Assembly (NCBI RefSeq): GCF_029168945.1
Contig: NC_083601.1
Span: 30,369,660 to 30,433,659 of the forward strand
Direction of reading: 5' to 3'
Length of the DNA: 64,000 nucleotides
From: Cannabis sativa
Lineage: Eukaryota; Streptophyta; Magnoliopsida; Rosales; Cannabaceae
Of this stretch, positions 45,361 through 56,966 are shown one piece after another (position 1 is the first letter of the stretch; each line of letters opens with the position of its first letter). Both the position numbers and the translations under genes were made by a program. Below the pieces are notes generated by a model that had not been told where the DNA came from, did no database searches, and worked only from the letters and a program-made list of their open reading frames with translations.

Positions 45361-45844
45361 AGGATTTCATATGAGACAGAGATGGGTTTCGGCGGCCGAT
45401 TTGTATTTATCGAGTAATGATATATATATACACACATAATTTAGTCACAAAAACTTCAACCAATCATATTTATTATTTATTATTTAATAAAGATATATAC
45501 ACACAAAAGTAGCTAACTTACCACCTCAGCGTTTTTCTATGCCATGTCCAATACTTAATTTTTACTTTTTTGATTTTCTACTTGCTGATTGGTTCAAAAC
45601 TTATTTTCACATTTGGATTCTTTGTTTGTTTGTACTTTTTTTTTTTTTGATAAGGTGTTTGTTTGTACTTCATTTTTTGTAAAGAAACCCAAGAAATGTT
45701 TCATAGATGTAACTTACAAGTTAAAGATTGAACAAAACTAAATATATGGGATATTTACATTGCGACCAAATTAGTATCTACCCTTTTTAAATTTAATTGC
45801 ATTTATTTCCATTGTATTTCCTGAATTTATGGTAAGCGATTTAC
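45361..45844. other. Spacer between the two R3H units
   Basis: Holds the copy A promoter side and AT-rich DNA with a TATATATATACACACA stretch (about 45420-45435) and a T-run (about 45639-45649). No gene is seen. Confidence 0.55.
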
Positions 45845-46780
45845 CTAATTAACTGAAACATACTTGTACAAGTTTATAGCAAAGCAGCTGTAACAAGAGT
45901 AATAAAGAGATTTAAATATTGTGCTAGATGAGGCTAAATAATCCAAACCATACTAAAGATTACCAAAATACATTTTTATCTAGAGTAATGATTGAGATAA
46001 AGAAAATCTTAACCACACAATAAAAACTGACTTAATCTCTACATAATAATAAATATATGACTAATATTTAATACATATCTATTATGCAATTTGAGTGTCT
46101 CTAGCATTACTCTTTAATTCAACTGATGATGACATAAACTATAAACGACACAGCACAAACTAATCAGAATAACCGACACATTGGGAAAATTAAATTTTAA
46201 TAAATTATCTATGTTAAAGAAAAACAATTATTTTAATCTTTAAAACGGAGTATTAATACACGATATGACAGAATCTATGGGGTGGAAAAGGCCATAAGAC
46301 ACGCATTGTGGTTTCCCTTCTAAATTTCAGCAATCAAGTGGTCATATCCTAGAGCAACACAGCAATCAAGTGTCTTGCAAGTTGGCTGTCGAATGCTTTC
46401 ATTGGAATTAAAGACGCGCCAACACCAAGAATGTTTTCCAGCAACCGCCAAAAAGAAATGGCTTGGGGGCTCTGAAAGCCAGTAGAGAAAGAAAACACAC
46501 ATGGCTTTAGAAGGCTTGAAAATAAAAAACTGCAATCGTAAAGATAAATGTTTATATAAAACATGAATAGGTGTATACCTTCACCATAGGTGAGAGGAGC
46601 ATGCTTCCCCGCGCTGGAAAGATTCTTCTCTTTCTTTCATCATTTATCCAAAACCAGTGCACTTCTTCATCATTCTTCAAGGATGACAGAAGCTTCCTTC
46701 AAAACCGAGAATGGTGGAGTGGACTATTGCATGTTTCCATCTCATTAACAAATCCAATCCACTCCAGTCCACCTCGGTTC

Positions 46781-46873
46781 TCTATGCCTGCACTCCCGCC
46801 AGTTGGGAAATGGGAACCCCCCCAGCAGCAAGTACTTTAAGCTCAGCTTCCAGCTGGCAGGGTGCAGGCATGG
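46781..46873 (-). other. Stem-loop just 3' of the stop codon, R3H copy B
   Basis: CATGCCTGCACCCTGCCAG and CTGGCGGGAGTGCAGGCAT (minus strand, about 46855-46873 and 46784-46802) pair with small internal mismatches, at the same place as in copy A. The loop and arms differ from copy A but the inner TGCCTGCAC/GTGCAGGCA stem is unchanged. Confidence 0.55.
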
Positions 46874-46883
46874 GCCCTGCCCC

Positions 46884-49663
46884 TCACCGGGGCCGGGCTA
46901 ATCCAAAACATGCATCGTATTGTTGATGAGACTGTAAAAACAAATGCACATATGATTAAGACTCTCGAGAATACAGAATTCTATTATAAATGTTCATACG
47001 AGTAAAACTCGAACAAAAAATGAAAATTAGAGAACTCAGTTAAAACATCTAATTAGGATATCAGTTGACATTACAGAACATCCATTTTAATGGATACAGC
47101 TGTCAAGCCCATTTCCCATTAAGGTAGTTTCAATCTCATTTAGCATCATTGCTAGTCTTAGCAGGAAGGAAATGCAAGCAAGGACAAAGTCAGATTCAAC
47201 TTAGGCCTCAACTTCAACCATAAAGTTACAAATGTTACATTTTCTTTTCAACAAATAACTAAGAACATACTTCTCAAAAAAATAACTAAGAAGGTACTTC
47301 ATTTCAGTCATATTGCATACCTGTGAGAAAGGTTGATGAACATGTTCATGAGGATGGATAAAAGGTACTCCAGGACGCTGACAAGGATATTGGGAGGTAT
47401 GCAGATACATGCCAGATGTGGAGTGTGCACCAACATGATTAGGATTAAATGGTGAAATCATGGTTTCAGGCAGAGCGTAGCCAATTCCCCCAGGAGCTGA
47501 TGCAGGAGACCATGGCCCAGGTAGATGTTGAGGAAGAGGATGAGCCTGAGGTTCTGCAGAAATCTGAGGTGGTCCATGAGTAGAACCAAGTTGAGGAAAT
47601 TCCGTATTGTAGTTTATTGCAGGGGTGTACATAGGCTGTATGGTGTACGATCCTCCATTAAACCCAAACCCGGGATCAAACCTTTGCACATACCTGTCAA
47701 ACATTTTTATGTTACATTCCAGTTGGCTTAAAAATACTAATATCTGGAGCTAATTGAATCATAATTCATAAACATACACAAAGACTTTGGAAAATGATTA
47801 ATAATAGGTATCATATTCTTTACTATCGAGCCCCGTATTAGAAGGCTGGATTAAAAGAAAAACAGTGTAAAGATGACAACAAACAATTAAAAAAGAAGTG
47901 TGTTTAAATATAAATTATAACATATATGAACACCTTTATTGGAATGAAGATGGTCAATTTTGATGTGTTACCGAAAAAAATATGAAAGATATGGAACTAA
48001 TAAAGACAAAACAATAGTTGCCAATTGCAATGTCTAAGAAAGATTGCCTTATATTTATAAGCCAAAAATGAAATTTTTTATATATCAAACCAGCAAAAAA
48101 TGGTTGCAAAACAACCTTTTGGATGCAAACATATACTCTATTATAAATAATACCCGCACACAAAATATATATGCAATGTATAGCAGCATACCTATCATAG
48201 TTCCTGTCATAGTCAGGATCCTTGCGGTCAATTTCTCGGTCCCGAAATATAGCTACCCTATTATTTGGTTTGTACCTACCAATTGGTTCCTTCTCTGCTC
48301 TATTTCTAGCTGTTCTACCACTAGTTATCAACGGATCAATCAGAACTCTACTAGGAGGCCCAGAACTTGCATCAGCAAAAACCGGCCCAGGTTTTTCTTC
48401 CATCTTTGGAATCCCAAAGTTACCATGTTGCGGAGTATCTTGCAGCCTTAGTTCATTATCCAATCTCCCACTTGCACCACCGCTTGGATCACCACTAGAA
48501 AATATTCTAGCACGAGCCCTGTTATACTCCTCTTTCCTCTCCTCAACACTTTTAGCACTGTTTGACTTTAACGAGTTTGAATTCCCGAAATTTCCATTCT
48601 GTGACCCCTTCTGCGGCCTCTGCTTAATTGCAACCTTAACAATGCTTGAATCTTCTGATGGCAAATTTACAGGAATGTCAGCAAGGCGAATTATAGGAAC
48701 TCGACACTCGGTTGTTTTACGAACAATAATTCTGGAACCAGAGCCATCAGGTGAGCTATTATCTAACAAAACCATTGACTGAAGTGAATAATGTTGTGCC
48801 ACACGGTGTGCAGCCAACCGTAAGTAAGAAGTAGGCAGCTGCTGAAACTCTAGTTGCTGCTGAGTAGGATCACGTATAAACTTCTCCACATCTTGCTCCA
48901 TCCTTAAAACTGCTTAGAACAAATTAAGTACTCAATTAGCATGCTTGAAGCAAAAACAACCAAAGTAATAATAATAATAAGGAAAATAATAATAATAACA
49001 TATCAAAAAGTTGAACTACTGGATCACAGAGGTGGTAGCATATGATATCTAAAATCACTTTCATTGAATTGATCATGGTGATGACAACAATGCTGAAAAT
49101 AGTGAGGATTACGGCGTTTCACGTATACACAACCTTCCGAACAATCATATAAACATACTACTCATCTTGCCATACACGCAGGACTCGCCAAAAAGATAAT
49201 CAATGCCCATGGCCATTGAAGTAACATAATTTAACAAATATAGCATAACTGTCCACAAAACTCAACTAATAAGTAAACGTAAACAACTTTAATCAAAGGC
49301 AGTGAGGTTCGATTCTTGAATACGCCCACCAGTATATGTATCTAGAATTGTATATATATATTTGCATCACTCACTTGACAGGCGCTCCCGAGGGTTTTGT
49401 AATGCTTCGCGAAGAAATTGATCAACCTGATTGAGTACATCCTCCGAAACTTTCTCACCCGGGCAACCAGAGACCGCCGAAGACGAATTCGAAGACGAAA
49501 AACAAGAAGTAGATGAGGCATCAGTATCATCGGCAGTCCCATGGGTGGGTCTGGACGAGTCCTTCTTGGAGGAGAGAATCAAGCGGGTCATGGACTCCTC
49601 CAAATCGGCGACCTCCCATGACTCGGGGGCTCCGCCGAGATCCTTCGCCACAGAGCCCTCCAT
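46884..49663 (-). CDS. R3H-SUZ domain nucleic-acid-binding protein, copy B
   Basis: Four exons: 49375-49663, 48192-48909, 47321-47693 and 46884-46931, about 475 residues. Exon 2 has exactly the same length (718 bp) as in copy A, and the R3H (RLAAH) and SUZ (EERKEEYNRARARIF) segments are identical. Copy B has four extra residues in the Ser-rich N-terminal part and two extra in the Pro/His-rich tail. I chose the ATG at 49661-49663 because copy A starts at the equivalent place. An upstream in-frame ATG (49762) would add 33 residues that copy A lacks. All junctions are in frame, so both copies can be expressed. Redundancy or divided expression is an inference. Confidence 0.87.
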
Positions 49664-49800
49664 GGCCCGATTAAAGAATATGTTGACGCAACAATAATAC
49701 GAAGTGAGGAAGAAGCCCCCAAATAATTTCGTCGCTAGGGTTTGAGGGGGAACAGTAAACAAATCATCAAATGGAGCTTGGGTGCTGTGAAACCCTGGAG

Positions 49801-50487
49801 AGAATTAGGGGCCAGAATTTCATGTGAATTTGGATGAAAGAGGGATTAGGGTTTGGAGAATTAGGGAAGAGAGAAAGACTGTGATTCAAGATCCCCAGAG
49901 AGAGAGAAGAGAGATAGGGTTTGACGATGTTATTGTTGTTTTATTGGGAATAGAGAGAGAGAGATGCGTGTGAACCTAATGATATTCTTTGCCACGTGGC
50001 TCCCGCTTTGTATTACTCTTTCCTTTTATTCACGCCATTCGATATTCTAGATTTCTATTTACGGAGGATAGTGTCCATCTTTTCATTGTTCTGCAGATTG
50101 GTACAAAAATTATTCTAATTTTCATGTTTACAGTTTTTTAATGGCACATTTACAATCACATCCTTTGTTTTATGACATATTAAAACAAAAATTTATATTA
50201 AAAAAATACTATATTGTTGGTATAATTTTCATTTTTGTTTATTATGAAAGGATTTTTTTTTTCTGAAAATAAATTCTTCACTAATAGCAACATTAAAAAT
50301 ATTCAAAGCGAGTTTACCGTGCATCCATAACTAATTTACAAGCAATCATATGATAACGCCTTAAGATATAATTGAAAAGGAAACTAGAAAAATCTTGTGA
50401 TGAGATCCTAATTCATTTTAAAAAAACAATGAACACTTTGAAGGTAATTGTAAAATTTTGTCTATTTTTTTATAACATAATTATAGC
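49801..50487. other. R3H copy B upstream region
   Basis: Promoter-side DNA. A GA-rich stretch (about 49860-49970, many GAGAGA) near the probable 5' UTR could act as a GAGA-type promoter element. A CCACGTGGC palindrome (G-box core CACGTG, about 49992-50000) lies further upstream. Beyond this it is AT-rich with nothing recognisable. Confidence 0.45.
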
Positions 50488-51258
50488 GCATTTGGAAAGA
50501 CACGTGAGAATTGAATTACATGTAATTGGAAGTAATTACACAATTTAACGTGTTTGTTTGGTGACGTAATAATTATATGATTACTATGTAATTATTCTCT
50601 TAAATTCTCATACCCCATAAAAATTAGGTACAATTACATTGTGTAATATACCAAATAGTTTTAGTTATTTAATATTTGTAAATAAAAAAAAAAACTAATA
50701 TACGAATATATGATATCTAATTTTCTTAATTAACATTATTTTTTAAAGTTCTCTTTTGAATTATATATTTAATAGATTTATTCACGATTTTACATAAATT
50801 TTGATTTGATGAAATGTTTAAAATCATTTTATTATTAATTTTTAATCTATATAAGAGTAACAAATACTCAAACTTCCAAGTATAAAAAACCATACACCGA
50901 ATAACTCAATATATATAGTCAACATATAAAAATTATTTTAAATTTGTTATGAAATTTAATTTAATTTTATGAAAAGTTTTTATTTATTATTTATTTTTTC
51001 AAATGAGATTTTTATTTATTTTGAATATTATTAATATAAAATTTATTTTAAAAATTTGTTACGAAATAATAATTATTATTATATTAAATGTTACACGATA
51101 TTAATTTACTGTGTAATTATTAACTATCTTACTAAATATGACAACCAAAATTCACATGTAATTATTATTTGATATCCAAACACATATTGTATTTAGAAAA
51201 ATAATGTAATTATTTTGCAGTTACATAATAATTACACAGTTTCTTTCCCATACATCCT
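50488..51258. mobile_element. Possible MITE with inverted AATTAC-rich ends
   Basis: The left part (GTAATTACACAATTTAACG, GTGTTTGTTTGGTGACG) reappears inverted at the right (CAAACACATATTGT, ATAATTACACAGTTTC). This suggests inverted ends of more than 100 bp. Target duplication was not resolved. Confidence 0.38.
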
Positions 51259-51615
51259 AAATGTATAATTTTGAGGTAGTTGAGAGTCCTCAATCACACC
51301 TTAAGGTTTTGTTTGGCTTAGTTCTTACGAGTTCTTTTTCAATATAGAATTAAAAAATTCCAAAGAGTATTTGGATGAAAAATTTTTCTCTTAAAAAAAT
51401 AGAATTTATAGTTTTTCATAAAAGAACTTTCAAGAAACTATTTTTAATTTAAAATAATTTACATAATTTTAAATTTACTAACAATTTTTTTTTAATAATA
51501 TCTAAATATTTTTTTTAAACCAATATCTAAACATTATTTAAACCAATATCTAAACACTTTAAAAAAATACTTCAGTAACAAATAAGTTAAAACTTATATT
51601 TGTCTTATATTTGTA
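51259..51615. other. AT-rich intergenic segment between two MITE-like elements
   Basis: Contains TTTTGTTTGGCTTAGTTC and duplicated ACCAATATCTAAACA phrases (about 51519-51560), perhaps TE debris. No gene. Confidence 0.4.
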
Positions 51616-51623
51616 GTTATAAG

Positions 51624-52098
51624 TAAGAGTGTTTATCAAACTGCTCAAACTGTCCGCACTGCAAAAAAAATACAATTTGAAATTCTTTATGGTGCGGTCG
51701 CGATTTAAATTTTTCCTAAACCGCGCGATGCAGTGCGGGTTGCAGTTTTGAATTGTTTATATGCGATTCAAACTGCACCGCACCGCACATTATAAAAATA
51801 CAAATTTATATATTTATTTAAGTCCAATATATGAATGATCAACTAAAATTTCACTAATTATTATATTATTGAAACTTATTTTATATTTATGTTCAAGTCT
51901 TATATTTTTTTTACATTGCTCAAGTTTTGTTGTATTTGTGATAGTTTAATTATTGGTGATAGTCTAAACCGCAGAAACCGCAAAGCTGCACTATTTTTTG
52001 CGGTGCGAGTGCGGTTTAGAAAATTAGAAAAACCGCATGTGCGGATTAATTTAAAAAAAATAGTTAAAAACTGCACCACCCGCACCGCGAACACCCTA
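51624..52098. mobile_element. hAT-type MITE with 8-bp target duplication
   Basis: The flanks carry an exact 8-bp duplication GTTATAAG (51616-51623 and 52099-52106), diagnostic of hAT elements. The ends TAAGAGTGTTTATC and GCGAACACCCTA are imperfect inverted repeats (consensus TAGGGTGTT). Subterminal DNA is full of GCGGTGCGG/CCGCACCGC motifs, likely transposase-binding repeats. It is 475 bp with no transposase. It lies about 145 bp upstream of the NFU start codon. Confidence 0.78.
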
Positions 52099-52244
52099 GT
52101 TATAAGTAAACACAGCTTTTATTTACCTTCTTAAAATTATGCCCTCAGACGACATCAAACGCATACAAATGACGTGTCGTTTCTTAAGTATATACATTAT
52201 GTGTAAGGGATATTGGCTTTAGCCTAGAAGAGAAGCCACGAACG

Positions 52245-55200
52245 ATGAAGGGGTTAGGGAGACTGGTTCGGCGAGCCATTTCATACCGACGACGAAGCTT
52301 GGAATCTCCTTCCAAACATTTCTTCTTTTCTCGCCGAGACTTTATATCTGCTACTTCAGCAGCATCAAACTCATATTTTAATCACTCTGGTTTCGCTTCC
52401 TTGAAATCGCCTCCGCTTACTTCTTCCCCCTTTCCAAAATGGGGTCTCTTCGCCGGTTAGTTGCTCGTCTTTGCATCTGGGAAAATCGAAAAAATTACGA
52501 TAATTGAAGTATAAATTTAGTTATGAGTGGTTTAACGTATTTTTGTATTCTTTCACTCTGATATGTGGTTTCTTCTTTACCATGAGCGAAATGGGGTCTC
52601 TTCGGTGTTTAGTTGCAACAATTTACCATTTCTATCTAAATTAATCGACTTTTGTATTCATAAAAGATGACTTGGGAGATTAAGTAATTTCTTAATAGCA
52701 ATGAAATCGAATTTTGATTTGGATATTGAGATTGTGGGTGTGATTTTCTCAGGGCAAAAGAGAAGCATGTTTATTCAGACTCAGTCCACACCAAATCCGT
52801 CATCTTTGATGTTTTATCCTGGGAAGCCTGTAATGGAGGTTGGTAGTGCAGACTTTCCAAATGCACGGGCGGCCTTGAATTCACCATTGGCGAAAGCCCT
52901 TTACGGAATTGATGGTAAGATTGTTTTCAGTTCTACTTATGTGTTTGTACTAATCTTTTTCGTTTTTTTTATTCCGGGATTTGTTTTCATTTTGGCCATT
53001 TACTTCTCCCAGCTTACCATTGAAACTGAAATACAGTCGTTACCGTTTATGAGTTGAGATTAAAACTAGTAATCCACTGTCGTTGTTGTGGGGACTATGA
53101 TTGGAAAGTGTTAAACTTAATTGCACTGAAATTTGTATCCATGTAATTGGCAAATTCTAATTGTTGAACTTGAAAGTGGTTCCTTTTTTCTCTCTCAATG
53201 CTTTGATTACCTGTTTTATTCTTCTACTTCATTAATTTATTTTTTGGGTAAGTTTTCTAATGAATATAATGTCGGATATCTTGAATCCAGGTATTACTAG
53301 GGTGTTCTTTGGATCAGATTTTGTTACTGTTACAAAATCAGAAGATACTTCGTGGAATCTTTTGAAGCCTCAAATCTTTGCTGCAATAATGGACTTTTAT
53401 TCTTCTGGACAGCCACTCTTTCTAGACAGTCAAACTGCTGCGGCCAAGGATACAGCTATTCATGAAGTATGCCTTAAGATTCTGTTTTGTTTCAATTCTT
53501 GGAATATGGTTTGAGTTTTGGTTAAATCTAGCTATGAACTTTTTTTTTATGCAAACCATTTATTCTATCAATTTCATTATGTAGTTTTTTCCCTCCAACA
53601 TTTTCTACAGATGGATGCTGTTTTATACTTTTATATTCATAATTAGTGTAAAAAAGAGAATGCATTCCCTTTGTTTTTATTACTTGAACCCAGATATATA
53701 GTATCATCTTGTCCCTTTTTTGATGCGCTTCCTTTCACTTCATGAATTTTCAGTCGACTTTATCTTGAATCGATGCATTCATTCTGATATTGGAATTCTT
53801 GTTTATATAAATGATTGAAATCAATTTATATGATCAATTGAAAGATCCATGCCACTTATTCACTGCAAGTTTGTTGCTTTTCGTTGATTTCGTGCTGACT
53901 TACATTTTTAAAACCCATCATCTGCTTAATCTGGAAATTGTGAAGAAATGCTAGATGATTCTCTTCTTGATCATGCCAATTAGTTTCATGGATGCTGTTA
54001 TTTGTAATGTCTGGAACTGCAGGATGATTCAGAAACTGTAGCAATGATTAAAGAATTGTTGGAAACTCGTATTCGACCAGCGGTGCAAGATGATGGCGGA
54101 GACATTGAGTATCGAGGATTTGATATGTACGTTTTCACTGCGTTAATAACGTTTTCAATAAATAAGAGTTATATACCTTGCTTCTTGCCTGTTTTGGTTA
54201 TTTAATTGGTTTTGTCCTTGCCTTTGATTTGGTATTTGCCTTTTCTGTTGTCCCTTTTAGAGATACTGGAATAGTAAAATTGAGAATGCAAGGAGCGTGT
54301 AGTGGCTGCCCAAGCTCCTCAGTCACTCTCAAATCTGGCATTGAGAATATGTTGATGCATTATGTACCTGAGGTAACATTTAGCTCTTGCTTTTAGTCAA
54401 CTATTAGTATAGTCAATACAAACACGGCACTTCTTATGTGAACAGGGAATATGAGCTTCTGACAGTAAAAAACAAGAAGTGATCATTGTTTCACTTTTTG
54501 TAGAAGAAATTGAATTTTAGAAACATTAACCGTTATTATTGATGCTTGTGTATTTTTGGTAGCAATTATCTCTTATTTAAAAGTTAACTTTGATGATGTA
54601 AGAGCTGTTCACGCACATATAAAATAATGGAAGGAGGAAAGAAAATCTATCAGGATTTCTTGAGACCTTTTTATGTATTGTTGATGGTGAATCTTAAACT
54701 TAGCACTCTAGTGTGTATATGAAACATCAACTAGTACTTAGAAACAATTAAAGATCACTTGTTCACTGTTCATGGAAAACTTGAATTATGAATTGCTTGC
54801 TGAAATATAGAAATGCGTGAAAAAAAGTACTGGAAGTAAATTGCGTGGCAAATAAAAGTGCTGGAAATGTAACCGAACTACTATAAAAACACCAGGAAAA
54901 ATACAGGTAAAAGTAAAGTGCAATAATTTAAATGACACAACAAGAGAATAAGTAAGGGAAATATTTCACCAATCCGTGCTAGGTTAAAATAAGATTAACT
55001 AATTTATAACAGAATTCTGAGTGGCTCAACTATTGTATAGAACCATTGATATAGGACTTTAGATGAAAAAAGCTCTGGAAGATTAACATATGAAGCTCAG
55101 GTCAGCTTGTAAGGTTGATATAGCATTAGACTGTTGGGTTATCTGTCGAGTAAGAAAACAAATGGAGCAGAGATACATTTTTGGAATGCAATTTATGTTA

Positions 55201-56966
55201 TCGAGTGGATGGAGAATATAACTAAGTTGATGAACTTTTCATTTTAGATGTAGTGATTTCTAAAAGTAGCTTTTTGGACAAATTGCATGACCCCTTGCTG
55301 TAGGTTTGGTCCTCTATTAATACAGAAACTGTAATGCTTGTGACAAATAATTACTAAAAATACAAATAAGCATACAAAAATAAAAACCTTTCCCTGTTTA
55401 AAAAAATTAAAAAAGCTGGGAAGATGTGTGGATAGGTGATTCTTCTCTGAGTATTGAGTTTCCTGAATTAGCACTGATTCCAAGGCTAGGAATGGAAGCA
55501 TAAGGGAGCTTATGGTCGATGAGGGTTTGCCAGGTGGTTGGGTAGAAAGCTGGGACTTGAAATTTAGAAGGAATTTGCTTGAGTGGGAAGTTCCAAGTAT
55601 CACTTTGCATATGCAAAAGTTGGAACATATAAGAGTACTTAACACTGCAGATGATAGTCGAATTTCGAAGCCTGATCTATCAGGGTTATTCCCTTGTAAA
55701 TCAGCCTTCTGCTGGTTTATGTCGAACCCGTCTCTTGGAGGGTTGTTCTGGACAAAGAGCTTATGGAAAAGTTGCGTTCCGTTCCGTCGAAAGTCAAAGT
55801 TTTTGGGTGGCTGGTTTCACTTGGCAAAGTGAACGTCCATGACAAGCTACAGAAAAGGAAACCTTTTCTTTATATTTCACCTGGCTGGTGCATTTGTTGT
55901 AAAGGCAGTGGGGAGGATGTGAGACATCTTTTTTTGGAATGTTCCTTCGTTAGGCAGCTATGGTTGAATTTTCTGAAGGAATTTGAGTTAAAATGGGTTA
56001 TTTCAGGCTTCATAACACTATTGATAGTTAGCGAACTATGCAGTGGCAAACGAAGCACAAAATTGTGGAGAACAGCGATCTTGGCGATTGTTCGGGCTGT
56101 TTGGTTGGAAAGAAATGATAGGATCTTTGAAGGGAATGAAAGTTCGACATCAGATATTTGGGAAAAAGTGAAATTTTGGACCGCAACTTGGTATACAAAA
56201 CCAAACACTTTGAGGAATTGTCTTTCTTAGATTTATGCAGAGAGTGGAAATCTTTATTGTAATAACATTATGCTTGTTTATGTAGTCTGCTGTTGTTTGT
56301 TCAGCTTTGGAGCTTTTTGTAACCATGGTCTTCTTCTGCCAAAAAAAAAAAATTAAAAAAGCTACAACAAAAACTCTAATCTAGCAAGCAAAACAAGAAA
56401 GGAAGCAGCTTGTACTTTTCTCAATTTCTTCATCGAAGTGTATTTTGAGATATTAACACTTTGAAACTTGGACAGATACCACTTTTAGTACATTTTTTTA
56501 TTTCAGCATAATTTGCTGCTCGAATTCTTTAGTCTTTGTGTACCGTGTTTGATATATATATATTTTATACATAATTGGTGGGGCTTGGACCTACCACTTG
56601 TCATCTTAAAATGACATTTTGAACTTTTGTTAATGTATTGGACATGAGATGAGAGATATGTTTTGGTCTGTTAGTGGTTTATGTGATTCTAGGGTGTCTA
56701 AGCATGTCAATGAAAGTCATGACCAGCTTCAGTTATTCTTTCCATTTCTTGTATGTGAGTATGCATATTAGGCTACACACATTTATAATTTCTACATCGC
56801 ATCTTGTGGGTGTGGCCATGGGCTGGTCATCTACGGAAAACTTTGGCCGCCTTGTGTTTGTGATTATGCTGATTATCTTATGATATTGTACGTACAGGTC
56901 AAAGGTGTAGAGCAAGAATTTGACGCTGAAGAAGAGGATGCAGCAGTGAGTGGTCAGATGGAATAG
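52245..56966 (+). CDS. NFU4/5: Mitochondrial NFU4/NFU5-type iron-sulfur cluster scaffold
   Basis: Six frame-consistent exons: 52245-52455, 52753-52914, 53291-53466, 54023-54126, 54261-54372 and 56898-56966; about 277 residues, as expected for NFU4/NFU5. The first 70 residues ([18 protein letters not shown]..., Arg/Ser-rich, no acids at the start) form a mitochondrial presequence. The NFU N-terminal domain starts at [19 protein letters not shown] (about 76). The C-terminal NifU-like domain runs from [15 protein letters not shown] to MLMHYVPEV, with the cluster-binding CSGC (Cys about 231 and 234). An acidic tail ends the protein. The role is to pass [4Fe-4S] clusters to mitochondrial enzymes such as lipoyl synthase (family knowledge). 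The last intron (54373-56897, about 2.5 kb) contains a LINE fragment. An hAT MITE sits in the promoter. Confidence 0.95.
55418..56345 (+). mobile_element. 5'-truncated LINE in the last NFU intron
   Basis: Bounded by an 18-bp target duplication AAAAAAATTAAAAAAGCT (55400-55417 and 56346-56363), with an A-run at its 3' end (56341-56352). The coding remnant starts with the [18 protein letters not shown] motif just before the zinc-binding reverse transcriptase domain. It then shows frameshifted pieces, and from 55763 an open 155-codon stretch with [31 protein letters not shown] and LWLNFLKEF, the zf-RVT domain of plant LINEs. It inserted in the same direction as the gene. The part 5' of the zf-RVT region is missing, so it is dead on arrival. 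Confidence 0.85.

Larger units (their letters stand above)
45845..49800 (-). repeat. Tandem gene duplication, unit B (R3H gene)
   Basis: This is the partner of 40940-45360. Both begin with the TTATAGCAAA phrase (about 45877) and share exon structure, 3' sequence (CACGCATTGTGGTTTCCC-like, about 46300) and leader sequence (AATCATCAAATGGAGCTTGG, about 49761-49780). Confidence 0.85.

Noticed and set aside
55244..55645. 133-codon minus-strand ORF in the NFU intron
   Set aside because: Antisense to LINE coding remnants.
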